A stretch of DNA of 64,000 nt, from the NCBI RefSeq assembly GCF_029846235.1, contig NZ_JARVWP010000021.1:1-64000 (forward strand), in the 5' to 3' direction. The translations under genes and the position numbers were made by a program. The notes under the pieces were generated by a model. That model saw nothing but the letters and a program-made list of their open reading frames with translations. It did no database searches and had not been told where the DNA came from. Position 1 is the stretch's first letter; each line of letters begins with the position of its first letter. The stretch is from Bradyrhizobium sp. CER78. GTDB taxonomy: Bacteria > Pseudomonadota > Alphaproteobacteria > Rhizobiales > Xanthobacteraceae. Below, piece after piece: positions 7,338 to 15,149 of this stretch.

Positions 7338-8783
7338 TCAGCGCACCAGGATATTCTTGAACTGCCAGGGATCCGACGTGTCGATATCTTCCGGGAATAG
7401 TCCCGGACGATCCGTCAGCGGGGTCCAGTCGGTGTAGAAACCCTTCACCGGGCCGAGATACGGCAGCTGGATTTCCAGCAGGCGATCGAAATCCATCTCG
7501 TCGGCCTCGACGATGCCTTCGTTCGGATTTTCCAGCGCCCACACCATGCCGCCGAGCACCGCGGAGGTCACCTGCAGGCCGGTCGCGTTCTGATAGGGCG
7601 CGAGCTCGCGGGTCTCTTCGATCGAGAGCTGCGAGCCGTACCAGTAGGCGTTGTTGTCGTGGCCGAACAGCAGCACGCCGAGTTCGTCGATGCCGTCGAC
7701 GATCTCGTTCTCGTCGAGGATGTGGTGCTTCTCCTGCATCTTCGCGGCGCGGCCGAACATCTCATGCAGCGACAGCACGGCGTCGTCGCAGGGATGATAG
7801 GCGTAGTGGCAGGTCGGCCGGTAGATCGCCTTGCCCGATGCGTCACGCACCGTGAAATAATCGGAGATCGAGATCGACTCGTTGTGCGTGACGAGGAAGC
7901 CGTACTGCGCGCCGCGGGTCGGGCACCAGGTCCGCACCCGCGTGTTGGCGCCGGGCTGCATCAGATAGATCGCAGCGCCGCAGCCGGCTTCGTGGGTATG
8001 CGCATTCTCGGGCATCCATTTTTCATGGGTGCCCCAGCCGAGTTCGGACGGCTGCACGCCTTCCGACAGGAAACCCTCCACCGACCAGGTGTTGACGAAG
8101 ACATCGGGCTCCTTCGGCGACTTGGCGCGCTGGGTGTCGCGTTCGGCGATGTGGATGCCCTTGATGCCGGCCTGCCGCATCAGGTCCGCCCATTCGCCCT
8201 TGGTCTTCGGCCGCGGCGCATTGAGCTTCAGATCGGCGGCGACATTGAGCAGCGCCTGCTTGACGAAGAAGGAGACCATGCCGGGATTGGCGCCGCAGCA
8301 GGAGACGGCCGTGGTCGAGCCCGCCGGGCGCGCCTTCTTGGCGGCCAGCGTCACTTCGCGCAGCGCGTAGTTGGAGCGTGCTTCCGGGCCCTTCGACGCA
8401 TCGAAATAGAATCCGAGCCAGGGCTCGTTGACGGTGTCGATATAGAGCGCGCCGACCTCGTTGCAGAGCTCCATGATGTCGGTCGAGCCGGTATCGACCG
8501 AGAGATTGACGCAAAAGCCCTGGCCGCCGCCTTCAGTGAGCAGCGGGGTCAGCAACTCGCGATAATTATCCTTGGTCACGGCCTTCTGGATGAACTTGAC
8601 GTTCTGCTGCTCGCAGTGCGCCTTGCGGCCCTCGTCCTTGGGATCGATCACGGTGATGCGCGACTTGTCGTAATCGAGATGCCGCTCGATCATCGGCAAC
8701 GTGCCTTTGCCGATCGAGCCGAAGCCGATCATGACAATGGGGCCGGTGATTTTCGCGTAGATCTGCGAGGAGGGGCTCATCAT
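7338..8783 (-). CDS. hss: Homospermidine synthase
   Basis: 481-aa NAD-dependent enzyme that joins two putrescine molecules (or putrescine and spermidine) to make sym-homospermidine. It has an N-terminal Rossmann fold (IVMIGFGSIGKGTLPMIERH, residues about 17-36) with the Asp of VIDPKDEGR after beta-2. The length matches the alphaproteobacterial bacterial-type family rather than the eukaryotic deoxyhypusine-synthase-like form. There is a double ATG (8783 and 8780) behind a GGAG. It is last in a minus-strand block beginning with ornithine decarboxylase, so the block makes putrescine and then homospermidine, the main polyamine of many rhizobia. Confidence 0.92.
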   Translation of the reverse strand: MMSPSSQIYAKITGPIVMIGFGSIGKGTLPMIERHLDYDKSRITVIDPKDEGRKAHCEQQNVKFIQKAVTKDNYRELLTPLLTEGGGQGFCVNLSVDTGSTDIMELCNEVGALYIDTVNEPWLGFYFDASKGPEARSNYALREVTLAAKKARPAGSTTAVSCCGANPGMVSFFVKQALLNVAADLKLNAPRPKTKGEWADLMRQAGIKGIHIAERDTQRAKSPKEPDVFVNTWSVEGFLSEGVQPSELGWGTHEKWMPENAHTHEAGCGAAIYLMQPGANTRVRTWCPTRGAQYGFLVTHNESISISDYFTVRDASGKAIYRPTCHYAYHPCDDAVLSLHEMFGRAAKMQEKHHILDENEIVDGIDELGVLLFGHDNNAYWYGSQLSIEETRELAPYQNATGLQVTSAVLGGMVWALENPNEGIVEADEMDFDRLLEIQLPYLGPVKGFYTDWTPLTDRPGLFPEDIDTSDPWQFKNILVR

Positions 8784-8820
8784 TTTCTCCAGGAGAACGC
8801 CTAGCGGCGGGTAGAGTGGA

Positions 8821-9210
8821 TCAGGGGTTGCGACGCTTTGCGGTGACTTCGATTTCGACCTTCATCTCGGGCTTGTAGAGCCCCGCGACGATCAGCAGCG
8901 TCGCGGCCGGGCGGATGTCGCCGAGGACCTCGCCGCAGACCGCAAAATGGGCGTCCGCGTCACGGGCATCGGTGAGGTAATAGGTCGTGCGGACGATGTC
9001 TGCCATCGCAAAGCCTCCCTCCTTGAGGGCGGCCTCGATGGTCTTGAAGCAGTTCCGTGACTGGCTCGTGACATCTGAGGGCATCGTCATCGTGGTGTAG
9101 TCGTAGCCGGTGGTTCCCGCGACGAAGGCGAAGTCGCCGTCGATCACGGCACGGCTGTAGCCGGCGGTCTTCTCGAACGGCGAGCCGGTGGAAATCAGGC
9201 GGCGGGACAT
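8821..9210 (-). CDS. RidA-family (YjgF/YER057c/UK114) protein
   Basis: 129-aa protein of the RidA fold. The family segments are visible: an N-terminal GSPFEKTAGYSRAV, DVTSQSRNCFKTIEAALKEGGF in the middle, and a C-terminal VAGLYKPEMKVEIEVTA. True RidA hydrolyses reactive enamine/imine intermediates; this more divergent subgroup lacks a clear match to the strict RidA active-site stretch, so enamine deaminase activity is uncertain. It lies 37 bases upstream of hss in the same operon, so it may remove an imine formed during polyamine metabolism (inference). Confidence 0.8.
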   Translation of the reverse strand: MSRRLISTGSPFEKTAGYSRAVIDGDFAFVAGTTGYDYTTMTMPSDVTSQSRNCFKTIEAALKEGGFAMADIVRTTYYLTDARDADAHFAVCGEVLGDIRPAATLLIVAGLYKPEMKVEIEVTAKRRNP

Positions 9211-9310
9211 GCTGGACCTCGAAAAAGGCTTTGCGCGGGGTTTACGGGCATTTTTGGCGCCCGCGCAACCCCTTGGAGTCTGACCTGGGCTTCTGGCCGG
9301 CGGCCGGTGG

Positions 9311-9478
9311 TTAGCGGGACTGCTGCGTGGTGTCAGGCGGCGAGGGCGGCGAGCCGGCCCAGCGGCGGATCAGGATGTCCCTGACGATCATGACCGAGAT
9401 CAGGACCAGCATGACCGTGGTGACGAGGCCGCGCCAACGCGGGCGCGCGCCGTCGATTGCGGGAAGGTTCTCCGACAT
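9311..9478 (-). CDS. 55-aa single-pass membrane protein in the polyamine operon
   Basis: Short gene read from the ATG complement at 9476-9478 to TAA at 9311. The protein begins MSENLPAIDGARPRWRGLV, followed by a hydrophobic helix rich in Val/Ile/Leu/Met (about residues 18-36) and a polar tail with SPPSPPDTT. The stop of the GNAT gene is 11 bases upstream, so it is probably co-transcribed. No family recognised. The charged N-terminus plus a single helix gives a typical small inner-membrane protein. Support rests on position, coding-like composition and tight spacing. Confidence 0.6.
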   Translation of the reverse strand: MSENLPAIDGARPRWRGLVTTVMLVLISVMIVRDILIRRWAGSPPSPPDTTQQSR

Positions 9479-9488
9479 GGCGCCCGCC

Positions 9489-10097
9489 CTACGCCGCGTG
9501 CGGCACGGCGAACGGTGCCTTCCGGGTACGGGCGGCCCTGCTCTTGCTGGGCAGCAATGCGCCGGTCGGCACGATCATGCCCCAGGCGCCGTCGAGCGCG
9601 CCCTCGACCAGCTCGAGGCCGAGCAGCCGCTCGCGCGCGAAGGCGCCCGGCAGCGACAGCTCCCCGGTCTTGGCGGCGGTGAAGCCGAAACGGGCGTAAT
9701 AGGGCGCATCGCCGAGCAGGATCACCGCGCCATGGCCCCGGGTCTTGGCGACAGCCAGCGCGCGCCGCATCAACGCGGCGCCGACGCTGAGGCCGCGGCA
9801 GCCGTCATCGACTGCCAGCGGCCCCAGCATCAGCGCGCTGCGGCCCCCCGCGCTGACGTGCCACAGCCGCACGGTTCCAACCAATCGGCCGTCCTGGCGC
9901 ACGGCCGCAAGGCTCAGGCCTTGAGCCGGCGCGCGTCCGTCACGCAGGCGCTGGCAGGTCCGCGTATGGCGATCCTCGCCAAAGCAGGCATCCAGCAGCG
10001 CTTCGCGCGCGACGACGTCCGAGGCACGCTCCGCACGGATCGCGAACGGGGCGGCTTCTCGGATGAGGGCAACGGGGGTGTTCCGTTTTGCAGTCAT
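9489..10097 (-). CDS. GNAT-family N-acetyltransferase
   Basis: 202-aa acetyltransferase. The acetyl-CoA loop is recognisable in LGPLAVDDGCRGLSVGAALMRRAL (the V-x-x-x-x-R/Q-G-x-G/A motif, here CRGLSVG), with a following GDAPYYARFGFT strand typical of YhbS-like members. The substrate is unknown. It lies between ornithine decarboxylase and homospermidine synthase, in the same direction. This arrangement makes a polyamine or diamine a plausible substrate, but that is inference from context only. Confidence 0.8.
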   Translation of the reverse strand: MTAKRNTPVALIREAAPFAIRAERASDVVAREALLDACFGEDRHTRTCQRLRDGRAPAQGLSLAAVRQDGRLVGTVRLWHVSAGGRSALMLGPLAVDDGCRGLSVGAALMRRALAVAKTRGHGAVILLGDAPYYARFGFTAAKTGELSLPGAFARERLLGLELVEGALDGAWGMIVPTGALLPSKSRAARTRKAPFAVPHAA

Positions 10098-10227
10098 GGC
10101 ACGTCAGTCCTCGCTTGCAACGGCATGTCGTACGCCGCGGCAAGCGTCGTTCAGAAAAATCAAAAATGATCGGGAAGGAGCCGGCGGGGCCGGCTCCCGG
10201 TTTATCAGGCCTCGATCGGGAGGCGGC

Positions 10228-11370
10228 TTAGATGTGGTAGGTCTTCAGCGGCGGAATGCCGTTGAACGCCACCGACGAGTAGGTCGACGTATAGGCGCCG
10301 GTGCCTTCGATCAGCAGCTTGTCGCCGATCTCGAGCGTCACCGGGAGCGGATACGGCAGCTTCTCGTACAGCACGTCGGCAGAGTCGCAGGTCGGGCCCG
10401 CGAGCACGCACGGCGTCATGTCCGCCCCGTCATGCGGAGTGCGGATGGCGTAGCGGATCGACTCGTCCATCGTCTCGGCGAGACCGCCGAACTTGCCGAT
10501 GTCGAGATAAACCCAGCGCACTTCGTCCTCGTCGCTCTTCTTCGAGATCAGAACGACTTCGGTCTCGATGATGCCGGCATTGCCGACCATGCCGCGGCCC
10601 GGCTCGATGATCGTCTCCGGGATCTGGTTGCCGAAATGCTTGCGCAACGCGCGGAAGATCGACCGGCCATATTGCAGCACCGGCGGAACGTCCTTGAGAT
10701 ACTTGGTCGGGAAGCCGCCGCCCATGTTGACCATGGTGAGGTTGATGCCGCGCTCGGCGCAGTCACGGAACACGGTCGAGGCCATCGCCAGCGCGCGGTC
10801 CCACGCCTTCACCTTGCGCTGCTGCGAGCCGACATGGAACGAGATGCCGCACGGCTCGAGCCCAAGGCGCTTGGCGAGGTCGAGCACGTCGACCGCCATC
10901 TCCGGGTCGCAGCCGAACTTGCGCGACAGCGGCCATTCGGCGCCGGCGCAGTCATAGAGGATGCGGCAGAACACCTTGGCGCCGGGAGCGGCGCGCGCGA
11001 CCTTCTCGACCTCGGCGGCGCAGTCGACAGCGAACAGGCGAATGCCGAGCGCGAAGGCACGCGCGATGTCGCGCTCCTTCTTGATCGTGTTGCCGTAGGA
11101 GATGCGGTCCGGGGTCGCACCGGCGGCCAGCGCCATCTCGATCTCCGCGACGGTCGCGGTGTCGAAGCAGGAGCCGAGCGTGGCCAGCAGCGACAGCACT
11201 TCGGGCGCAGGGTTGGCCTTCACCGCGTAGAACACGCGGCTGTCCGGCAGCACCTTCGCGAAGGTCTGGTAGTTGTCGCGCACGACTTCGAGGTCGACGA
11301 CGAGGCACGGCTCGGTGTCGAGTCCATCCTGGCGGCGGTTGCGCAGGAATTCCTGGATACGTTCGGTCAT
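10228..11370 (-). CDS. Ornithine (lysine/ornithine) decarboxylase, fold-III PLP enzyme
   Basis: 380-aa member of the alanine-racemase-fold decarboxylases. The PLP lysine is Lys51 in FYAVKANPAPEVL. The glycine-rich phosphate loop is VNMGGGFPTKY, and the C-terminal active-site Cys is in GPTCDSADVL. It converts ornithine to putrescine and may also take lysine, as related alphaproteobacterial enzymes do. The ATG at 11370 follows a good GGAGAG six bases upstream; an in-frame GTG at 11439 would extend it but lacks such a site. It is the first gene of the polyamine operon and is preceded by a long leader. Confidence 0.92.
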   Translation of the reverse strand: MTERIQEFLRNRRQDGLDTEPCLVVDLEVVRDNYQTFAKVLPDSRVFYAVKANPAPEVLSLLATLGSCFDTATVAEIEMALAAGATPDRISYGNTIKKERDIARAFALGIRLFAVDCAAEVEKVARAAPGAKVFCRILYDCAGAEWPLSRKFGCDPEMAVDVLDLAKRLGLEPCGISFHVGSQQRKVKAWDRALAMASTVFRDCAERGINLTMVNMGGGFPTKYLKDVPPVLQYGRSIFRALRKHFGNQIPETIIEPGRGMVGNAGIIETEVVLISKKSDEDEVRWVYLDIGKFGGLAETMDESIRYAIRTPHDGADMTPCVLAGPTCDSADVLYEKLPYPLPVTLEIGDKLLIEGTGAYTSTYSSVAFNGIPPLKTYHI

Positions 11371-11405
11371 GGCACTCTCCAACGGCCCCAGCGACGGGAT
11401 CCGCA

Positions 11406-11441
11406 TCAACGTGACGTCGGATAAGAGCGCTTCGGCCACAT
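11406..11441 (-). CDS. Possible 11-codon leader ORF before ornithine decarboxylase
   Basis: An ATG at 11441 opens an 11-residue frame (MWPKRSYPTSR) that ends 35 bases before the decarboxylase start, inside the long leader. In gammaproteobacteria a short speF leader peptide senses ornithine, so a leader peptide here is conceivable. There is no clear Shine-Dalgarno, and the frame could be chance. Low confidence. Confidence 0.2.
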   Translation of the reverse strand: MWPKRSYPTSR

Positions 11442-11900
11442 CGCGCGATGGAGGCGCGTTGAGGCCAAGAGACTCAAACCAGACTGTGCTGCCGTGGATT
11501 GGTTGGGAGAGTTTCCCGCCCGCTCACCTGGCAATGAAGGACAAGCCTTTTCAGTAGCCCGCGCCGGCGTTGGACCGCCGGTAGAGACCAAAAAAGCCCG
11601 ATCCGTCGTTGCTTTAAGTCGCGTCCCCCGTTGAGAGCGGGGTGCGCCGGTTCGCCTCCGGCTGCCAGTCACGGTTGCAAAGAGTGGTGAGACCTTCAAC
11701 AAGGCATCCCTGGAGAGAGATGCTGGCCGCCTCGTGTCCTCTCGGACGTAAGCGACCCTCGGTTCTTCCACCCCTTGGCGGCTGTCCGGCCTCTTGTCCG
11801 GATACCTACCGACTGACACACGACCACAGGCACGTGCGAAATTGGGCAAGGCAGGAAATAAGTCTTTTGACTTCGCGGCGCAAGAATTTTTTTGCGATAG
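11442..11900 (-). promoter_or_regulatory. Long structured leader of ornithine decarboxylase, probable speF motif
   Basis: About 460-500 bases precede the decarboxylase without a supportable gene. In alphaproteobacteria a conserved RNA element of roughly this size, the speF motif (described by Corbino and colleagues, Rfam speF), lies upstream of exactly this gene. Visible stems on the transcribed strand include a 5-bp stem with A-loop at 11860-11873 (AAGTC/GACTT), CCCCG/CGGGG at 11626-11642, and CCGG pairs around 11648-11662. I cannot align the element from memory, so the assignment rests on position, length and structure. Confidence 0.6.
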
Positions 11901-12033
11901 CGGCAAATTTCCCTAACGCGTGCTTGCGATCTCGCGCGCAGCACGTGTTGGAGATGAACAGCTGTTAAGAATGACTAACGAAGCGTGTGCGTTTTAGCCC
12001 TGTGCCGCAGCGCTTTCTTGAATCGCGTAAAGC
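11901..12033. other. Intergenic region holding the probable polyamine operon promoter
   Basis: AT-rich compared with its surroundings, with A/T runs at about 11880-11920. It probably contains the minus-strand promoter that drives the leader and decarboxylase, but no convincing -35/-10 pair could be fixed. No coding sequence is supported. Confidence 0.4.
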
Positions 12034-12294
12034 TCACGCGCGACGCGTGAACGGCTCGACGCGTTGCGCAGCGCGGATGAAGGCGATCATGATCAGGACG
12101 CCGAGGCCGAACAGCACGGCTTGCAGGATGTGCGCAGCGGTGTCGCCGAGTCCGAGCAGGATCGCGAGCGCCCAGCCGCCCGCAAACGCCGCGCCGAACA
12201 CTTCGGCGCCGATCAGGATCGCTGCCGAGATCACGGTGATGACGCTCGGCCAGTAGATCCGGCTGTTGGCTGAGGCGGTGGGCTGCATGGTCAT
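12034..12294 (-). CDS. Small two-helix membrane protein
   Basis: 86-aa protein. After MTMQPTASANSRIYWPSV it has two hydrophobic helices: about residues 18-46 (Val/Ile/Ala-rich) and about 52-74 (Leu/Ile/Val-rich), with a basic end (RAAQRVEPFTRRA). No family recognised. It is divergent from the M3 peptidase gene, with 129 bases between the two starts, and points towards the polyamine leader. Orthologues in related genomes would be needed to assign any role. Confidence 0.65.
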   Translation of the reverse strand: MTMQPTASANSRIYWPSVITVISAAILIGAEVFGAAFAGGWALAILLGLGDTAAHILQAVLFGLGVLIMIAFIRAAQRVEPFTRRA

Positions 12295-12423
12295 GAAATA
12301 GGTCCTGTTCAGGGGCGCAATCTCTCCGAAAAGTGCCCATCTATCAAGCGCAAAAGGCCCAAAAATGCCGTATCGCGTGATATAGATTAGGCCGCAATTT
12401 CAAGGCGAAAAACGGGATATTCG

Positions 12424-14499
12424 ATGTCAGAGACCAGCGCAGAAGCCATTGCCAACCCCCTCCTGAAGGCGTGGCAGACGCCGCTCGAGACGCCGCCCTT
12501 CGCCGAGATCAAGCCGGAGCATTTCCTCCCCGCCTTCGAGCAGGCCTTCGCCGACCATTCGGCAGAAGTGGCTGCGATCACCCACGATCCGGCGCTGCCC
12601 GACTTCGACAACACCATCACGGCGCTGGAGCGCTCCGGCAAACTGCTGTCGAAGGTTTCGGCCGTGTTCTACGACCTGGTCTCGGCCCACTCCAATCCGG
12701 CGATCCTGGAGATCGACAAGGAGGTGTCGCCGAGGATGGCGCGGCACTGGAATCCGATCATGATGAACGCTGTGCTGTTTGGCCGCATCGCCATGCTGCA
12801 CGAGAAGCGCGCTTCGCTCGGCCTGACCGGCGAGCAGATGCGGCTGCTGGAGCGCACCTATACCCGCTTCCGTCGCTCCGGCGCCGGGCTCGACGACGCG
12901 GCCAAGGCCCGCATGGCCGAGATCAACGAGCGGCTCGCCCATCTCGGCACCTCGTTCAGCCATCGTCTGCTGGGCGACGAGCAGGAGTGGTCCATGGAAC
13001 TCGGCGAGGGCGACCGCGCCGGCCTGTCCGACACATTTGTGGCGGCCGCCAAGGCTGCGGCGGAAGAGCGCGGCATGCCCGGCAAGGCGATCGTGACGCT
13101 GTCGCGCTCCTCGGTCGAGCCGTTCCTGCAGAGCTCGCAGCGGCGCGACCTGCGCGAGAAGGTCTACAAGGCCTTCATCGCACGCGGCGACAACGGCAAC
13201 GCCAACGACAACAATGCGACCATCGTGGAGATCCTCAGGCTCCGCGAGGAGACGGCGAAGATCCTGGGCTTCCCGACCTACGCCGCCTATCGCCTGGAGG
13301 ATTCCATGGCGAAGACGCCGGAGGCGGTGCGCGGCCTGTTGGAGCGGGTCTGGAAGCCGGCGCGGGCGCGGGCGCTCGCCGACCGCGACGCGCTGCAGGA
13401 GCTGATCACGGAGGAGGGCGGCAATTTCACCCTGGCGTCCTGGGACTGGCGTTATTACGCCGAGAAGCTGCGCCAGCGCCGCGCCAACTTCGACGATTCC
13501 GCGATCAAGCCCTATCTGGTGCTCGACCACATGATCGAGGCCGCCTTCGACTGCGCCACCCGCCTGTTCGGCGTCACCTTCGAGGAGCGCAAGGACATCC
13601 CGGTCTGGCACCCGGACGTCCGGGTCTGGGAGGTCAAGGGCCGCGACGGCCAGCACAAGGCACTGTTCTACGGCGACTACTTCGCGCGGTCCTCGAAGCG
13701 CTCCGGCGCCTGGATGACCTCGCTGCGCGACCAGCAGAAGCTCGACGGCGACGTCGCGCCGCTGGTCATCAATGTCTGCAACTTCGCCAAGGGCGCCGAC
13801 GGCGCGCCATCGCTGCTGTCGCCCGACGATGCGCGGACCCTGTTCCACGAGTTCGGCCATGGCCTGCACGGCATGCTCTCCAACGTGACCTACCCGTCAC
13901 TGTCGGGGACCTCGGTGTTCACCGACTTCGTCGAGCTGCCCTCGCAGCTTTACGAGCACTGGCAGGAGCGGCCCGAGGTGCTGCAGCGCTTCGCCCGCCA
14001 CTACCAGACCGGGGAGGCGTTGCCTGACGATTTGCTCACGCGCTTCCTCGCTGCGCGCAAGTTCAACCAGGGCTTTGCCACCGTGGAGTTCGTCTCCTCG
14101 GCGCTGGTCGACCTCGAGTTCCACACCCAGCCGGCGGCGGCGAGCTGGGATGTCCGCGCCTTCGAACAGAAGGAGCTGGAGAAGATCGGCATGCCGGCCG
14201 AAATCTCGCTGCGGCACCGGCCGACCCAGTTCGGCCACATCTTCTCCGGCGACCACTATGCGTCGGGCTACTACAGCTACATGTGGTCGGAGGTGATGGA
14301 CGCCGACGCCTTCGGCGCCTTCGAGGAGGCCGGCGACATCTTCGATCCCGCCACCGCGAAGCGGCTGCATGACGACATCTATTCGTCGGGCGGCTCGCGC
14401 GATCCGGAGGAGGCCTATGTCGCCTTCCGCGGCCGCGAACCCGAGCCGGATGCGCTGCTGCGCCGCCGCGGCCTGCTCGAGACATCAGAGGCGGCCTGA
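12424..14499 (+). CDS. M3-family zinc metallopeptidase (Dcp/oligopeptidase A type)
   Basis: 691-aa thimet-oligopeptidase-fold enzyme. The zinc motif HEFGH is at residues 475-479, inside LFHEFGHGLHGML, and the third ligand Glu504 lies in TDFVELPSQLYEHW, giving the M3 spacing. The YASGYYSYMWSEVMDAD segment near the C-terminus is also typical. No signal peptide, so it acts in the cytoplasm, cutting short peptides left by ATP-dependent proteases or taken up as nutrients. Dipeptidyl-carboxypeptidase versus oligopeptidase A activity cannot be told apart here. The stop is 2 bases before the next GTG. Confidence 0.9.
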   Translation: MSETSAEAIANPLLKAWQTPLETPPFAEIKPEHFLPAFEQAFADHSAEVAAITHDPALPDFDNTITALERSGKLLSKVSAVFYDLVSAHSNPAILEIDKEVSPRMARHWNPIMMNAVLFGRIAMLHEKRASLGLTGEQMRLLERTYTRFRRSGAGLDDAAKARMAEINERLAHLGTSFSHRLLGDEQEWSMELGEGDRAGLSDTFVAAAKAAAEERGMPGKAIVTLSRSSVEPFLQSSQRRDLREKVYKAFIARGDNGNANDNNATIVEILRLREETAKILGFPTYAAYRLEDSMAKTPEAVRGLLERVWKPARARALADRDALQELITEEGGNFTLASWDWRYYAEKLRQRRANFDDSAIKPYLVLDHMIEAAFDCATRLFGVTFEERKDIPVWHPDVRVWEVKGRDGQHKALFYGDYFARSSKRSGAWMTSLRDQQKLDGDVAPLVINVCNFAKGADGAPSLLSPDDARTLFHEFGHGLHGMLSNVTYPSLSGTSVFTDFVELPSQLYEHWQERPEVLQRFARHYQTGEALPDDLLTRFLAARKFNQGFATVEFVSSALVDLEFHTQPAAASWDVRAFEQKELEKIGMPAEISLRHRPTQFGHIFSGDHYASGYYSYMWSEVMDADAFGAFEEAGDIFDPATAKRLHDDIYSSGGSRDPEEAYVAFRGREPEPDALLRRRGLLETSEAA

Positions 14500-14501
14500 A
14501 G

Positions 14502-15149
14502 GTGCGGCCGTCACTGAACCGGCTGATCGCCGGGTTCGTGCTCGCGGTGTCCGCCGTGCTCGGCACGGCGACTGCCGAGGCGCATCCGCATGTCTGGATC
14601 GTCGCAAAGAGCGAGTTGGTCTACGCGCCTGACGGCACCATCACCGGCGTCCGCCACGCCTGGACCTTCGACGACATGTTCTCGACCTACGCGTTGCAGG
14701 GCATCGAGACCAAGGTGAAGGGCGCCTACAGCCGCGAGGAGCTGGCGCCGCTGGCCCAGACCAATGTCGAGTCGCTGAAGGAATACGCCTACTTCACCTT
14801 CGCCAAGGGCGACGGCAAGAAGCAGAAATTCACCGAGCCGGTCGACTACTTCCTCGAATACAAGGACTCGGCGCTGACGCTGCACTTCACCCTGCCGGTG
14901 AAGACGCCGTTCAAGGCCAAGCAGCTTTCGCTCGAAGTGTTCGACCCGACCTACTTCATCGACTTCCAGTTCGCCGAGAAGGAGCCGGTCAAGCTGGTCG
15001 GCGCCGCTTCCGACTGCAAGATGCAGTTCGAACGGCCGAATGACGGGTCCGCCGCAGCGCAGAAGCTCGGCGAGCAGAACTTCCTCGACGGCGGCAACGC
15101 CAATTTCGGCATGATGTTCGCCAACAAGATCACGGTGGATTGCCCATGA
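14502..15149 (+). CDS. DUF1007 (COG3683) exported protein, partner of NicO transporter
   Basis: 215-aa protein with an N-terminal signal peptide ending near GTATAEAHPH, leaving a mature protein that starts with a His-x-His. It contains the family-like segments HPHVWI, WTFDDMFS and FFLEYKDS-type acidic strands. DUF1007 proteins are periplasmic and often encoded beside NicO-type nickel/cobalt/zinc transporters, as here, where the stop overlaps the next ATG. Probable role: periplasmic metal-binding partner of the exporter. The GTG at 14502 is chosen because it precedes the signal peptide and sits 2 bases after the peptidase gene. Confidence 0.8.
   Translation: MRPSLNRLIAGFVLAVSAVLGTATAEAHPHVWIVAKSELVYAPDGTITGVRHAWTFDDMFSTYALQGIETKVKGAYSREELAPLAQTNVESLKEYAYFTFAKGDGKKQKFTEPVDYFLEYKDSALTLHFTLPVKTPFKAKQLSLEVFDPTYFIDFQFAEKEPVKLVGAASDCKMQFERPNDGSAAAQKLGEQNFLDGGNANFGMMFANKITVDCP

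Noticed and set aside
12427..13869. Minus-strand frame of 480 codons opposite the M3 peptidase
   Set aside because: Composition is low-complexity and lacks any motif; the plus strand has an unambiguous HEFGH peptidase.
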